DNA of 36,874 nt, from assembly GCA_944323505.1 (NCBI GenBank), contig CALUST010000022.1, positions 1 through 36,874 of the forward strand, in the 5' to 3' direction. The number at the start of each line of letters is the position of its first letter. The stretch's first letter is position 1. The notes under the pieces are model-generated. The model was not told where the DNA came from. It was given only the letters and a program-made list of their open reading frames with translations, and ran no database searches. Below, piece by piece: positions 17,158 to 25,950 of the stretch. Position numbers and translations under genes: made by a program. This DNA comes from an uncultured Bacteroidales bacterium. GTDB lineage: Bacteria; Bacteroidota; Bacteroidia; Bacteroidales; UBA932.

Positions 17158-18513
17158 TTAGACGAGACCTTGGGCCATCATGGCATCGGCGACCTTGATG
17201 AAGCCTGCTATGTTTGCCCCTTTTACGTAGTTGATGTAGCCGTCAGGCTCGGTGCCGAATCTGACACAGGCCTCATGGATGTCGCTCATGATGCGGTGAA
17301 GATGTGTGTCCACTTCTTCCGGCGTCCATTTGAGACGGATGGAGTTCTGTGTCATTTCAAGCCCTGACGTAGCCACACCTCCAGCATTCGATGCCTTTCC
17401 TGGAGAGTAGAGGAGGCGTGCGTTCTGGAAGATTTCTATTGCATCCGGCTCGGTAGGCATATTTGCCCCCTCAGCGACGCATTTGCATCCGTTGTCGACA
17501 AGTGCCCTTGCCTCGGCGGCATTTATCTCATTCTGGGTGGCACAAGGCATCGCGATGTCGCACGGGACGTCCCACGGTCTCCGGTTCTCGAAATACTGTG
17601 CATGAGGATATTTGTCCGCATATTCACGGATACGTCCTCTGTAGACATTCTTCAGTTCCTTGACGTATGCGAGTTTCTCTTCATCTATGCCGTCCGGGTC
17701 ATAGACAAATCCGTTGGAGTCGGAGAAAGTGAGCACCTTTGCCCCGAGTTGGAGAGCCTTCTCGGCTGCGAACTGGGCCACATTGCCCGAACCGGAGATG
17801 ACGACTTTCTTGTCCTTGAAACCGTCGCCCCGTGTCGCGAGCATCGATGAGGCGAAATAACATGTGCCGTAGCCTGTTGCCTCTGGACGGAGAGGGCTTC
17901 CTCCCCAATTGAGTCCCTTGCCTGTCAGCACCCCGGTAAATTCATTGCGGAGACGCTTGTACTGGCCGAACATATAGCCTATCTCGCGGCTTCCGACACC
18001 TATGTCACCTGCAGGGACATCTGTATCCTGTCCGACATGCCTCTGGAGTTCGGTCATGAAACTCTGGCAGAACTTCATCACTTCATTGTCCGACTTGCCT
18101 TTCGGATTGAAATCCGAGCCTCCTTTCGCACCTCCCATCGGCAGGGTCGTGAGGCTGTTCTTGAAAGTCTGTTCGAATGCCAGGAACTTCATGATGCTCA
18201 GATTGACGCTCGGATGGAAGCGGATACCGCCCTTGTATGGTCCTATCGCGCTGTTCATCTGCACCCTGAAGCCTCGGTTGATGCGGATTTCCCCTTCGTC
18301 ATCCAGCCATGGCACCCTGAACATGATCACTCTCTCAGGCTCTGCAATCCTTTCCAGGATTTTCAGGTCCATGAGGTATGGATGTTCGACAATATAGGGG
18401 GCCACACTTTCAAGCACTTCCTTTACTGCCTGGTGAAACTCTTTCTCACCTGGATTTCTTGCGATGAGTTCAGCCATGAACCCGTCGACATAGTTTTGTA
18501 CAAAATGATTCAT
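17158..18513 (-). CDS. gdhA: Glutamate dehydrogenase, NADP-type hexameric
   Basis: Interconverts glutamate with 2-oxoglutarate and ammonia. Conserved blocks include GPYKGGIRFHPSVNLSIMKF (substrate Lys94), PMGGAKGGSDFNPKG with catalytic Lys130, DIGVGSREIGYMFGQYK, and the nucleotide-binding GSGNVAQFAAEKA. From ATG 18513 (MNHFVQNYVDGF) the length is 451, the usual size for the hexameric family. The frame is open back to an ATG at 18588, but that extension runs through a terminator-like hairpin and is not like the family, so I reject it. A promoter with both -33 and -7 elements lies just upstream. Cofactor choice (NADP) is inferred from overall similarity to the assimilatory type. Confidence 0.94.
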   Translation of the reverse strand: MNHFVQNYVDGFMAELIARNPGEKEFHQAVKEVLESVAPYIVEHPYLMDLKILERIAEPERVIMFRVPWLDDEGEIRINRGFRVQMNSAIGPYKGGIRFHPSVNLSIMKFLAFEQTFKNSLTTLPMGGAKGGSDFNPKGKSDNEVMKFCQSFMTELQRHVGQDTDVPAGDIGVGSREIGYMFGQYKRLRNEFTGVLTGKGLNWGGSPLRPEATGYGTCYFASSMLATRGDGFKDKKVVISGSGNVAQFAAEKALQLGAKVLTFSDSNGFVYDPDGIDEEKLAYVKELKNVYRGRIREYADKYPHAQYFENRRPWDVPCDIAMPCATQNEINAAEARALVDNGCKCVAEGANMPTEPDAIEIFQNARLLYSPGKASNAGGVATSGLEMTQNSIRLKWTPEEVDTHLHRIMSDIHEACVRFGTEPDGYINYVKGANIAGFIKVADAMMAQGLV

Positions 18514-18559
18514 CGTGTCTCTGATTTTATCAAGTCCGTGAATAAACTTGCCTTGCCTC

Positions 18560-18588
18560 AAAAATGCCCGCTTGGGGAGAGCGGGCAT
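18560..18588 (-). promoter_or_regulatory. Terminator-like hairpin in the gdhA 5' leader (putative attenuator)
   Basis: On the minus strand ATGCCCGCT and AGCGGGCAT form a perfect GC-rich 9-bp stem with a 7-base loop, followed by TTTT. It lies downstream of the predicted gdhA start (near 18600) and before ATG 18513, so it would cut the transcript unless overridden. It may also stop read-through from the nuo operon. I see no alternative promoter between it and the start codon. Confidence 0.6.
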
Positions 18589-18606
18589 CTGGCTTCGGTC
18601 GTCTTA

Positions 18607-18638
18607 CAAAGTTGACAAAAATTCTCGTCAAATGCAAA
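18607..18638 (-). promoter_or_regulatory. gdhA promoter (Bacteroides -33/-7)
   Basis: On the minus strand TTTG (18635-18638), a 19-base spacer and CAACTTTG (18607-18614) match TTTG-N19-TAnnTTTG except for the first base of the -7 box. Predicted transcription start is near 18600. Confidence 0.65.
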
Positions 18639-18667
18639 GGGCAGTCAATTTTTTGTAATGACTGTCC
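18639..18667 (-). terminator. Hairpin at the 3' end of the nuo operon
   Basis: GGACAGTCA and TGACTGCCC (minus strand) pair over 9 bases with one imperfect pair and an 11-base A-rich loop, 10 bases after the nuoN stop. Only TTTG follows, so termination here may be weak. It abuts the gdhA -33 element. Confidence 0.45.
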
Positions 18668-18677
18668 TCTGAAAACA

Positions 18678-20117
18678 TTATTGCATCAGTCCGAATGAAT
18701 AGAGGCTGATGCCGTCAAATACGGAACTTGCGATTCCGAGGGCAAGGACTCCTGCAAGGCAGAGTACGAGACCCAGCCTCGTGCCGGTGTCGCTCCTGAA
18801 TGTGGCGATAGGGGAGTCGTTGCTGTTGATGAACATGGCCTTCACCACGAGCAGGTAGTAATAAAGTGAAATCACCGTATTGATAAGGGCGATAAACACA
18901 AGCACATGGAAGCCTTCTTCGAATGCCGCTGCAAATATGAAGAATTTGGAGAAGAATCCTGCGAACGGCGGGATTCCGGCAAGCGAGAACAAGGCGAGAG
19001 TCATGATGATGGAGAGCCTTGGGTTGGTCTTGTACAGCCCGTTGTAGTCATCCATGTCCATCTTGCCTCCGCTGTTCTGTTCAACGGCTGCTATGACTCC
19101 GAATGCCGCCAGATTGGCAACCATATACACCAGCACGTAGAATATGAGGGATGTCATGCCGTAAGGTGTGCCGCTGATGACAGCCAGCATGATGTATCCT
19201 GCCTGAGAGATGGATGAGAAGGCGAGGAACCGCTTGAGATTCTTCTGCCTGATGGCAAATACATTGGCTACTGTGATGCTCAGCACTATCACAATATAGA
19301 GCAGCAATTGCCAGTATTCTGTCATAGGGGCGAATACTTTCACCAGGATGACCATGAGTGTGAATGCGGCTGCAGCCTTGGAAATCACTGAAAGGTATGA
19401 AGTGACAGCCGTCGGAGCCCCCTGATACGTGTCCGCCGTCCACAGATGGAAAGGGACAAGCGATATCTTGAATCCGAGGCCTGAGAAGAAGAATACCATC
19501 GAGAGTATCTGCAATGCGCTTCCGTCGATTTTTGCAGGCATGTCATCAAAGTACAGGGTGCCGGTCGTACCGTAGAGGAATGAGATGCCGTAAAGCATCA
19601 GTCCGCTGGCGAAAAGTGCGCTGAGGATGTATTTTGCCCCTGCCTCGGCAGAGTTGCCCTTGTATTTGTCAAATGCCACGAGGCAGGCCATAGGTACGGA
19701 TGCGAGCTCCATGCCTATGAAGAACATCATGAAATGCCCTGCGCTTATCATGAAGTCCATCCCGAGCAGGGTTGAGAGCGTCAGGACATAGAATTCACCC
19801 CGTTTGAAACGGGTATCCTCTCGTCTGAGCCATGAACCGGCCTGCAGGAACACTATCAGAGTACCGATGGCGAGTACGCTTTTGACGATACCGTATACCG
19901 GGGTATAGACATACATGCCTCCGAAGATTTCCCCGCTGTCCTTGTGATAAGGGAAGACTGTCCCTGCGATGAAAAGCAGCATGAGCGTGCACATCACCGG
20001 ATGGAAGAATCTGCGACCTCTCTTCCCGGCAATCAGGTCATACAGCAACGCTGCCACAATCACTCCCGTAAGAGCGATTTCCGTGTACATGTAAGAGAAT
20101 ATTACAGAATAGTCCAT
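18678..20117 (-). CDS. nuoN: NADH-quinone oxidoreductase subunit N
   Basis: An antiporter-like membrane subunit of complex I, one of three proton-pumping modules. Many hydrophobic helices, with [24 protein letters not shown], the conserved half-channel loop of the Mrp-antiporter family, in the middle, and charged residues within helices (GMELASVPM with the key Glu). At 479 residues it is full length. It is the last nuo gene and begins 7 bases after the nuoM stop. Its end is followed by a weak hairpin and the gdhA promoter. Confidence 0.96.
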   Translation of the reverse strand: MDYSVIFSYMYTEIALTGVIVAALLYDLIAGKRGRRFFHPVMCTLMLLFIAGTVFPYHKDSGEIFGGMYVYTPVYGIVKSVLAIGTLIVFLQAGSWLRREDTRFKRGEFYVLTLSTLLGMDFMISAGHFMMFFIGMELASVPMACLVAFDKYKGNSAEAGAKYILSALFASGLMLYGISFLYGTTGTLYFDDMPAKIDGSALQILSMVFFFSGLGFKISLVPFHLWTADTYQGAPTAVTSYLSVISKAAAAFTLMVILVKVFAPMTEYWQLLLYIVIVLSITVANVFAIRQKNLKRFLAFSSISQAGYIMLAVISGTPYGMTSLIFYVLVYMVANLAAFGVIAAVEQNSGGKMDMDDYNGLYKTNPRLSIIMTLALFSLAGIPPFAGFFSKFFIFAAAFEEGFHVLVFIALINTVISLYYYLLVVKAMFINSNDSPIATFRSDTGTRLGLVLCLAGVLALGIASSVFDGISLYSFGLMQ

Positions 20118-20124
20118 TGTCTTG

Positions 20125-21609
20125 TCAGTTCAAAATGTGAGAAATAACAGGTAATACGCTTTCCGAGATCATGTCGCTCATCCACAGAGGGAAGAGACCC
20201 AGACCGGCAACGGCGACAATGAGCACTGACACGGCAAGCCGCTCGTCCCATGTGGCATCCGTGAGTTTGAGATGCTCGGGATTGGTGCATGTACCGTAGA
20301 GAATCTTGCCGATGAGCCTCAATATGTAGACTGCGGTGATGACGATGGATGTGCAGGCAATGACAGTCACCGTGCGGTGGAATGTGTCATTCTCCATGAA
20401 TGCCCCGTTGAAAATGGTCATCTCTGCCACGAAGCCACTCAGTCCCGGGAGTCCGAGATTGGCAAGTCCGGCTATCACATAGCATACTGACAGGAACGGC
20501 ATTATCCTCATCAGACCGCTCAATTCACGTATGTCCCTCGTGTGCGTCCTGCCGTATATCATGCCGATAAGGGCAAAAAACAGGGCTGTCATCAGACCGT
20601 GGCTCAGCATCTGGAGGACTGCACCGGTGGCAGCCGTGGTGTTCATCATCAGTATCGCGAACAGGACAAGCCCGCAATGTGATACGGATGAATATGCGTT
20701 GATGTATTTGAGGTCAGTCTGCACACAGGCAGAGAACGCCCCGTAGACCACAGAGATGGTAGTGAGTATGATGAAGATCCAGCTCAACTCCTGTGCGGCA
20801 TCCGGCAGCAGGAACATCGCTATCCTGAAACATCCGTAGCCTCCGAGCTTCATGAGCACACCGGCATGGAGCATCGAGACTGCCGTAGGTGCCGAGGCAT
20901 GACCGTCCGGGCTCCATGTATGGAACGGGAACAATGCCCCGAGCACTCCGAACCCTATGAACACGATAGGGAACCATATCCTCTGCATCTCCAACGGGAT
21001 GTTGTGCAGGGCGGCTATCTCCAATATGTTCATGGTCGTCGCCCCTGAGCCGAAATATATGCCGAGGATGCCGATGAGGATGAGGGCGGACCCTCCCATC
21101 AGCATGAGAGTCAGTTTCATGGCCGAGTATTCCTTGCGCCCGGTACCCCATACGCCGATGAGAAGATACATCGGGATGAGGGCGACCTCATAGAACATGA
21201 ACATGGTGAACAGGTCGAGTGATATGAAGAATCCGAAGACCCCGACACTCAGCAGACAGAACCACATGAAGAATTCCTTCGCACCGTCTGTCATTTTCCA
21301 TGAGGCGAATGTGCCAGTGAACACTATGACTGCGGAGAGCAGCAGCATTGCCGTCGAGATGCCGTCCACGCCCACTGCATAGTGGATATTCAACGGCTTG
21401 TACCATATATGGCTGTCTGTGAATTGCATCGCTGCAGCCTGTCCGTCGGCTCTTGCCCCGAGATACATGAATACGAGGGCTATGGCGAGTGCCAGGAGAG
21501 CGGATGCCCCTGTCACCATGACAGCATGTATCTGCTTCAGGTTCCTGGAGAGCCACAGACCGAGCATCATCAGTACCGGTATGGCCGGGAAAAGTGACAA
21601 TATATTCAT
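20125..21609 (-). CDS. nuoM: NADH-quinone oxidoreductase subunit M
   Basis: Second antiporter-like pump subunit of complex I. ATG 21609 ([16 protein letters not shown]) gives 494 residues, the family norm; the frame is open further upstream but that part overlaps nuoL coding sequence. The conserved segment [35 protein letters not shown] (antiporter loop) and [14 protein letters not shown] with the essential Glu are present. It lies between nuoL and nuoN in the minus-strand operon, starting 53 bases after the nuoL stop. Confidence 0.96.
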   Translation of the reverse strand: MNILSLFPAIPVLMMLGLWLSRNLKQIHAVMVTGASALLALAIALVFMYLGARADGQAAAMQFTDSHIWYKPLNIHYAVGVDGISTAMLLLSAVIVFTGTFASWKMTDGAKEFFMWFCLLSVGVFGFFISLDLFTMFMFYEVALIPMYLLIGVWGTGRKEYSAMKLTLMLMGGSALILIGILGIYFGSGATTMNILEIAALHNIPLEMQRIWFPIVFIGFGVLGALFPFHTWSPDGHASAPTAVSMLHAGVLMKLGGYGCFRIAMFLLPDAAQELSWIFIILTTISVVYGAFSACVQTDLKYINAYSSVSHCGLVLFAILMMNTTAATGAVLQMLSHGLMTALFFALIGMIYGRTHTRDIRELSGLMRIMPFLSVCYVIAGLANLGLPGLSGFVAEMTIFNGAFMENDTFHRTVTVIACTSIVITAVYILRLIGKILYGTCTNPEHLKLTDATWDERLAVSVLIVAVAGLGLFPLWMSDMISESVLPVISHILN

Positions 21610-21662
21610 AATCAGATGTCCGTTTTTGACGTTTGTTTCCGTTTCTATATTTGATTGCCTGT

Positions 21663-23552
21663 TCAGACGAGAAGCAATATGATGGCAAGCCCGAGTGCCC
21701 CTCCGAGGAACCAGATGCTGTAACGCTGGATATACCCGCTCTGCATCTGTCTGATTGCCCATGAGACCTTGTTCGTCACGATGGCAAGCAGGTTCATGAA
21801 GCCGTCGACGATGTGCCTGTCAAACCATGCTATAGGGGTGGAGATGCAGGCAAATATGATCTTGTGCGTGATGAACTGATATATCTCGTCGATGTAGAAT
21901 CTGTGGTATGCCGCCTTGTGGAGCCCGCTGAAGCGGTCTGCAAGTCCGTCTGCGACAGTCCTGTCCTCCCGGAGGTACATCCATGTTGCAATGGCTATGC
22001 CTAAGGCTGCCACACACAGGCTCGTCCCGGCCACGGTCCAGTCAATGTGGATGTGGTAGGCCTGGCCGTTGCTGCTGACAAATTCCCCGAACGGTATCCA
22101 GCCTGCAACCAGTGTCACTGCAGCAAGGAATACCAGAGGCAGAGTCATGGAGAGAGGAGCCTCGTGAGGCCTGTGCTCCGTATGGAGTTCCGTGTTCTCC
22201 TTGCCCCAGAAGATGCAGTAGTAGAGTCTGAACATATAGAATGCCGTGAGACCGGCGATGGCAGTCATCACCCATCCCATCCACGGGCTGAAATTGAAGC
22301 ATGCTGCCAGTATCTCATCCTTTGAGAAGAATCCGCTCAGAGGCCAGATGCCGGCAATCGACAGGCAGGCCACCAGAAAGGTGATGTGGGTGACCGGCAT
22401 GTACTTTCTCAATCCTCCCATGGCGGACATCTCATTGGAGTGCACTGCATGGATGATGCAGCCTGCACCCAGGAAGAGGAGGGCCTTGAACATCGCATGC
22501 GTGAAGAGATGGAACATGGAAGCCATATATCCGAGACCGCCCTCGTGAGGATCCGATGAGGTACAGACCCCGAGAGCCACAATCATGAATCCTATCTGGG
22601 ATATGGTACTGAATGCCAGCACTCTCTTGATGTCACTCTGCACACAGGCCACGACAGCCGCATACAGGGCAGTGAAAGCGCCAACGTATGCCGTGATGTG
22701 CAGGACTTCAGGCGCATATCCGATGAAGAGCGGGAACATCCTGGCCACAAGATAGACTCCGGCGACCACCATTGTGGCGGCATGGATGAGGGCCGAAACG
22801 GGAGTCGGGCCTTCCATAGCATCCGGAAGCCATATATGCAGCGGGAACATCGCACTCTTTCCTGCACCTCCGATGAACATCAGCCCCAGGGCTACAGGAA
22901 GGAGCATCTTTGCCGTCCCCATAAGCGGGGCGTCAGGAGTGAATGAGAATGAGCCTGTATAGAATCCGTAAATCAGGATGCCGATCAGAAAACCGAGATC
23001 CGCGAACCTGGTGACGATGAACGCCTTTTTCGATGCCGCTACGGCCTCTTTCCTGGTGTAGTAGAAGCCGATGAGGAGATAGGAGCTGACACCCACGAGT
23101 TCCCAGAAGATGTACATCTGGAAGATATTCGTGGCCAGCACGAGCCCGAGCATACTCATGGTGAATAGAGAGAGGAACGAATAGTATCTCTGGAATCCTC
23201 TTTCACCTTTCATATATCCGAACGAATATATGTGGACCATGAGCGACACCGTGGAGATGACGATGAGCATCATCACCGATATAGGGTCAAGCATGATGCC
23301 GAGGTCGATGTGCAGGCTTCCTCCGAACGGCAGCCATACTGTGTTCCACGGAATCATCACAGGGTAGACTCCGGAAGCGTCTCTCCCGGCTCCGAAATAT
23401 TCAAATGCGGTCCAATAGCACAGGATGGCCACCACTCCGGTGACAATCGTACCGATGGCACCGGCCACACCCGGCCTGAGCCTTGTCCCGAGCAGTCCGA
23501 GAAGGATGAAGCCCAGGAAAGGAAGCAGAAGTATTAATGTCGTATATTCCAT
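21663..23552 (-). CDS. nuoL: NADH-quinone oxidoreductase subunit L
   Basis: The distal antiporter-like pump subunit of complex I, with the extra C-terminal part that carries the long lateral helix. At 629 residues it is full size. SAMFPLHIWLPDAMEGPTPVSALIHAATMVVAGVYLVAR is the signature loop with conserved Lys and His. WELVGVSSYLLIGFY carries the conserved Glu. The start ATG 23552 gives MEYTTLILLLPFLGF. It follows nuoK by 34 bases. Confidence 0.96.
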   Translation of the reverse strand: MEYTTLILLLPFLGFILLGLLGTRLRPGVAGAIGTIVTGVVAILCYWTAFEYFGAGRDASGVYPVMIPWNTVWLPFGGSLHIDLGIMLDPISVMMLIVISTVSLMVHIYSFGYMKGERGFQRYYSFLSLFTMSMLGLVLATNIFQMYIFWELVGVSSYLLIGFYYTRKEAVAASKKAFIVTRFADLGFLIGILIYGFYTGSFSFTPDAPLMGTAKMLLPVALGLMFIGGAGKSAMFPLHIWLPDAMEGPTPVSALIHAATMVVAGVYLVARMFPLFIGYAPEVLHITAYVGAFTALYAAVVACVQSDIKRVLAFSTISQIGFMIVALGVCTSSDPHEGGLGYMASMFHLFTHAMFKALLFLGAGCIIHAVHSNEMSAMGGLRKYMPVTHITFLVACLSIAGIWPLSGFFSKDEILAACFNFSPWMGWVMTAIAGLTAFYMFRLYYCIFWGKENTELHTEHRPHEAPLSMTLPLVFLAAVTLVAGWIPFGEFVSSNGQAYHIHIDWTVAGTSLCVAALGIAIATWMYLREDRTVADGLADRFSGLHKAAYHRFYIDEIYQFITHKIIFACISTPIAWFDRHIVDGFMNLLAIVTNKVSWAIRQMQSGYIQRYSIWFLGGALGLAIILLLV

Positions 23553-23586
23553 ATTGTCAATGCTTTCAGTTGGATGTATCCTCTAC

Positions 23587-23895
23587 CTACCATTTCATCT
23601 TGTCCAGATTCCTGACCTGGATGTTCTTCATGTTACGGTATATGTTGATGATGATGGCGATGGCGACAGCCGTCTCCGCCGCACTTATCCCTATGGCAAA
23701 AAGAGAGAAGAAGAATCCCTCCAACTGCCCCGGGAAAAGGAAGCGGTTGAATACGACAAAATTGATGTCTACCGAATTCAATATCAGTTCCACCGATATG
23801 AGCATCGCAAGCAGGTTGCGTCTTGTGAGGAATCCGTATATTCCGACGAACATCATCACAGTGGATACTATGAGATAATATTCCATTTGTACCAT
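23587..23895 (-). CDS. nuoK: NADH-quinone oxidoreductase subunit K
   Basis: A small three-helix membrane subunit of complex I, part of the chain of charged residues linking quinone site and pumps. At 102 residues it is the normal length. RRNLLAMLISVELILNSVDINFV contains the conserved membrane Glu residue, and AIGISAAETAVAIAI the second one. Two starts are possible, ATG 23895 or ATG 23886 (MEYYLIV); both give full helices. It starts 12 bases after nuoJ. Confidence 0.95.
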   Translation of the reverse strand: MVQMEYYLIVSTVMMFVGIYGFLTRRNLLAMLISVELILNSVDINFVVFNRFLFPGQLEGFFFSLFAIGISAAETAVAIAIIINIYRNMKNIQVRNLDKMKW

Positions 23896-23907
23896 GGCTG
23901 TTGCTTT

Positions 23908-24417
23908 TTATCGTTTTCTGGCTATCATTATACCTCCGATTATGCAGGCGAGAAGCAATACGCTTATCACCTCGAACGGAAGGACATACCCGTATTTCTC
24001 CGCACTCATCAGCGCGTGCCCTATCTCTCTGACAGGCAGTTCCCCATGCTCGAAGACAGGGGAGAGGAACTTGTGCTTGAGCATCACGAACAGGCAGATG
24101 CCGAGCGCGGCGAGGGTGGCGGCAAGTCCGGCTATGAATTTGCCTTTCTTCAGTTTTTCCGCCTGGTCGCCTTCACTCGATGTCAGCAATATCGAGAACA
24201 CATACAGCACGGTGATGCCTCCTGCATAGATAAGGAGCTGTACTGCGCCGAGAAAGGAATAGTTGAGCTGGAAATAGATTCCTGCCGTGCCGAAAAGCAC
24301 GAAAAGCAGGTATGTGGCCGCGCGCAATATCCTTTTGGTCGTGACAGCCAGTATCGAACTCACCACGATGAACAGGGCGAGTACCGCAAATACAATCAGA
24401 TCGAGAGTAATGTTCAT
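23908..24417 (-). CDS. nuoJ: NADH-quinone oxidoreductase subunit J
   Basis: A membrane subunit of complex I with five predicted helices, 169 residues. ATG 24417 (MNITLDLIVFAVLALFIV) is chosen since the longer open frame lies inside nuoI. The conserved helix segment LNYSFLGAVQLLIYAGGITVLYVFSILLTS, containing the pi-bulge-type helix of the family, is clear. It starts two bases after the nuoI stop. Confidence 0.94.
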   Translation of the reverse strand: MNITLDLIVFAVLALFIVVSSILAVTTKRILRAATYLLFVLFGTAGIYFQLNYSFLGAVQLLIYAGGITVLYVFSILLTSSEGDQAEKLKKGKFIAGLAATLAALGICLFVMLKHKFLSPVFEHGELPVREIGHALMSAEKYGYVLPFEVISVLLLACIIGGIMIARKR

Positions 24418-24419
24418 GG

Positions 24420-24860
24420 CTATTGCTTGTTCAGAGTTTTGACGAGTTTGCTTCTTGTGAATACCGCATGCTCGAAATTCGTGGAGAACTCGATTGCATG
24501 ATGCGGACATGAATTCACGCACAGATGGCAGAACATACATGAGCCGAGGTCGTACTCATATTTTACGAGATGTTTCCTGGACTTTCCCGTCTCCGGGTCG
24601 GTGACCATCTCAGAGGTGATACGGATGCTGCCGTTCGGACAGGCCATCTGGCACAGGCCGCAGGCTATGCACTTGTTGTTGCCGTCTCCGTCATGCGGCA
24701 TCACGAGTTCGCCGCAGAACCTTTCGTTCATTTTGAGGACAGCCCTGTTCTCCGGGTACTGCTCGGTGATCTTGGGGGTGAAATACTCCTTGAAAGTCAC
24801 CTTCATGCCTGTGAGAAGCGACCCCAGACCGTGAAAAAGACCTTTTATATAGTTGCTCAT
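24420..24860 (-). CDS. nuoI: NADH-quinone oxidoreductase subunit I (2x[4Fe-4S])
   Basis: Peripheral-arm subunit of complex I carrying two [4Fe-4S] clusters (N6a/N6b) that pass electrons to NuoB. Binding motifs are CIACGLCQMACP (Cys64, 67, 70, 74) and CMFCHLCVNSCP (Cys108, 111, 114, 118). With ATG 24860 (MSNYIKGLFHG) the protein has 146 residues; the frame upstream runs inside nuoH. The second motif has Phe-Cys-His where many homologues have Arg-Cys-x. It starts two bases after the nuoH stop. Confidence 0.95.
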   Translation of the reverse strand: MSNYIKGLFHGLGSLLTGMKVTFKEYFTPKITEQYPENRAVLKMNERFCGELVMPHDGDGNNKCIACGLCQMACPNGSIRITSEMVTDPETGKSRKHLVKYEYDLGSCMFCHLCVNSCPHHAIEFSTNFEHAVFTRSKLVKTLNKQ

Positions 24861-24862
24861 GA

Positions 24863-25939
24863 CTAGAAATGCAATTTGAATACTACTACGATTACCATAA
24901 GAAGCAGGTTGAGAAGCCCTATAGGCACGAGATACTTCCATTCGAGGGTAAGTATCTGGTCAATCCTGAGTCTCGGGAAAGTCCATTTGATCCACATCAG
25001 CAGCCATACGATGAAGAATGCCTTTGCGAAGAACCAGATGAACCCTGGTATCGCATCCATCACGGCATTGAAGCCGTCAAGCCCAGGAATATGCAGAGGC
25101 ATCCATCCTCCGAGAAATATCGTCGCCGCGATGCCTGAGATGATGAAGAGGTTGACGAACTCTGCCACATAGAACAGGCCGAAATGCATGCCGGAATATT
25201 CCGTATGGTATCCGGCAGTAAGTTCGGACTCCGCTTCCGGAAGGTCGAAAGGCCCCCTGTTGACTTCCGCATTGCCGGCTATCAGATATATCACGAATGC
25301 TATCACGGCAGGAATATGCCCTTTGAAGATAAACCATCCGTCCGCCTGCCTCATGACGATTTCCGAGAACTGCATGGTGTCCGTAAGCACCACGATGGTG
25401 AGGATTGAAAGTCCCACGGACAGTTCGTAGCTGATCATCTGCGCCCCGCTTCGCATGGCTCCGATGAGGGAGTATTTGCTGTTGGAACTCCATCCTGCGA
25501 GGAGGATGCCCACGATGCCGATGGAAGACGCCGCCATGAAGAAGAGCACACCCACATTGAAGTCCAGAATCTCAAGCCCACGGCTTATCGGGATGCAGGC
25601 AAATGCCATGACAGATGCCAGAATCACTATGTACGGTGCCAGATTATAAAGGAACTTGTCGGAGTGTCTGATGGTGATGATTTCCTTTGTGAGCATCTTG
25701 AAGACGTCACAGATGACCTGTATGCTGCCCCACGGCCCGACTCTTACCGGTCCGAGACGGCACTGGAATGCGGCGCAGACCTTACGCTCCATATAAATCA
25801 TGATGATGGCTATCACGACATACAGCAGGAGCAGGCAGATGCCTATGATGACGCATTCGAGAAAGACAGCCGCGCCTTCTGACATGACGGCTGTCAACTG
25901 TGTATGTATCCAGTTTGTAATTATGCCGAAATCAAACAT
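24863..25939 (-). CDS. nuoH: NADH-quinone oxidoreductase subunit H
   Basis: Membrane subunit that, with NuoB and NuoD, forms the quinone-binding chamber. At 358 residues with about eight or nine helices, it is full length. Conserved segments: YMERKVCAAFQCRLGPVRVG after the first helix, NRGPFDLPEAESELTAGYHTEYSGM (the acidic quinone-chamber loop) and LRIDQILTLEWKYLVPI near the C-terminus. ATG 25939 starts 11 bases after the nuoCD stop; its stop is two bases before nuoI. Confidence 0.96.
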   Translation of the reverse strand: MFDFGIITNWIHTQLTAVMSEGAAVFLECVIIGICLLLLYVVIAIIMIYMERKVCAAFQCRLGPVRVGPWGSIQVICDVFKMLTKEIITIRHSDKFLYNLAPYIVILASVMAFACIPISRGLEILDFNVGVLFFMAASSIGIVGILLAGWSSNSKYSLIGAMRSGAQMISYELSVGLSILTIVVLTDTMQFSEIVMRQADGWFIFKGHIPAVIAFVIYLIAGNAEVNRGPFDLPEAESELTAGYHTEYSGMHFGLFYVAEFVNLFIISGIAATIFLGGWMPLHIPGLDGFNAVMDAIPGFIWFFAKAFFIVWLLMWIKWTFPRLRIDQILTLEWKYLVPIGLLNLLLMVIVVVFKLHF

Positions 25940-25950
25940 ATCTTCAATTT

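Noticed and set aside
18514-18588. 25-residue N-terminal extension of GdhA from ATG 18588
   Set aside because: It would encode a terminator-like hairpin and is not like the family; ATG 18513 gives the normal N-terminus.
21610-21762. Longer N-terminus of NuoM
   Set aside because: The extra 51 residues overlap nuoL and are not membrane-like; ATG 21609 gives the standard start.
23425-24501. 358-residue plus-strand ORF across nuoK and nuoJ
   Set aside because: It is an antisense shadow of clear nuo genes, with low-complexity, His- and Tyr-rich product.
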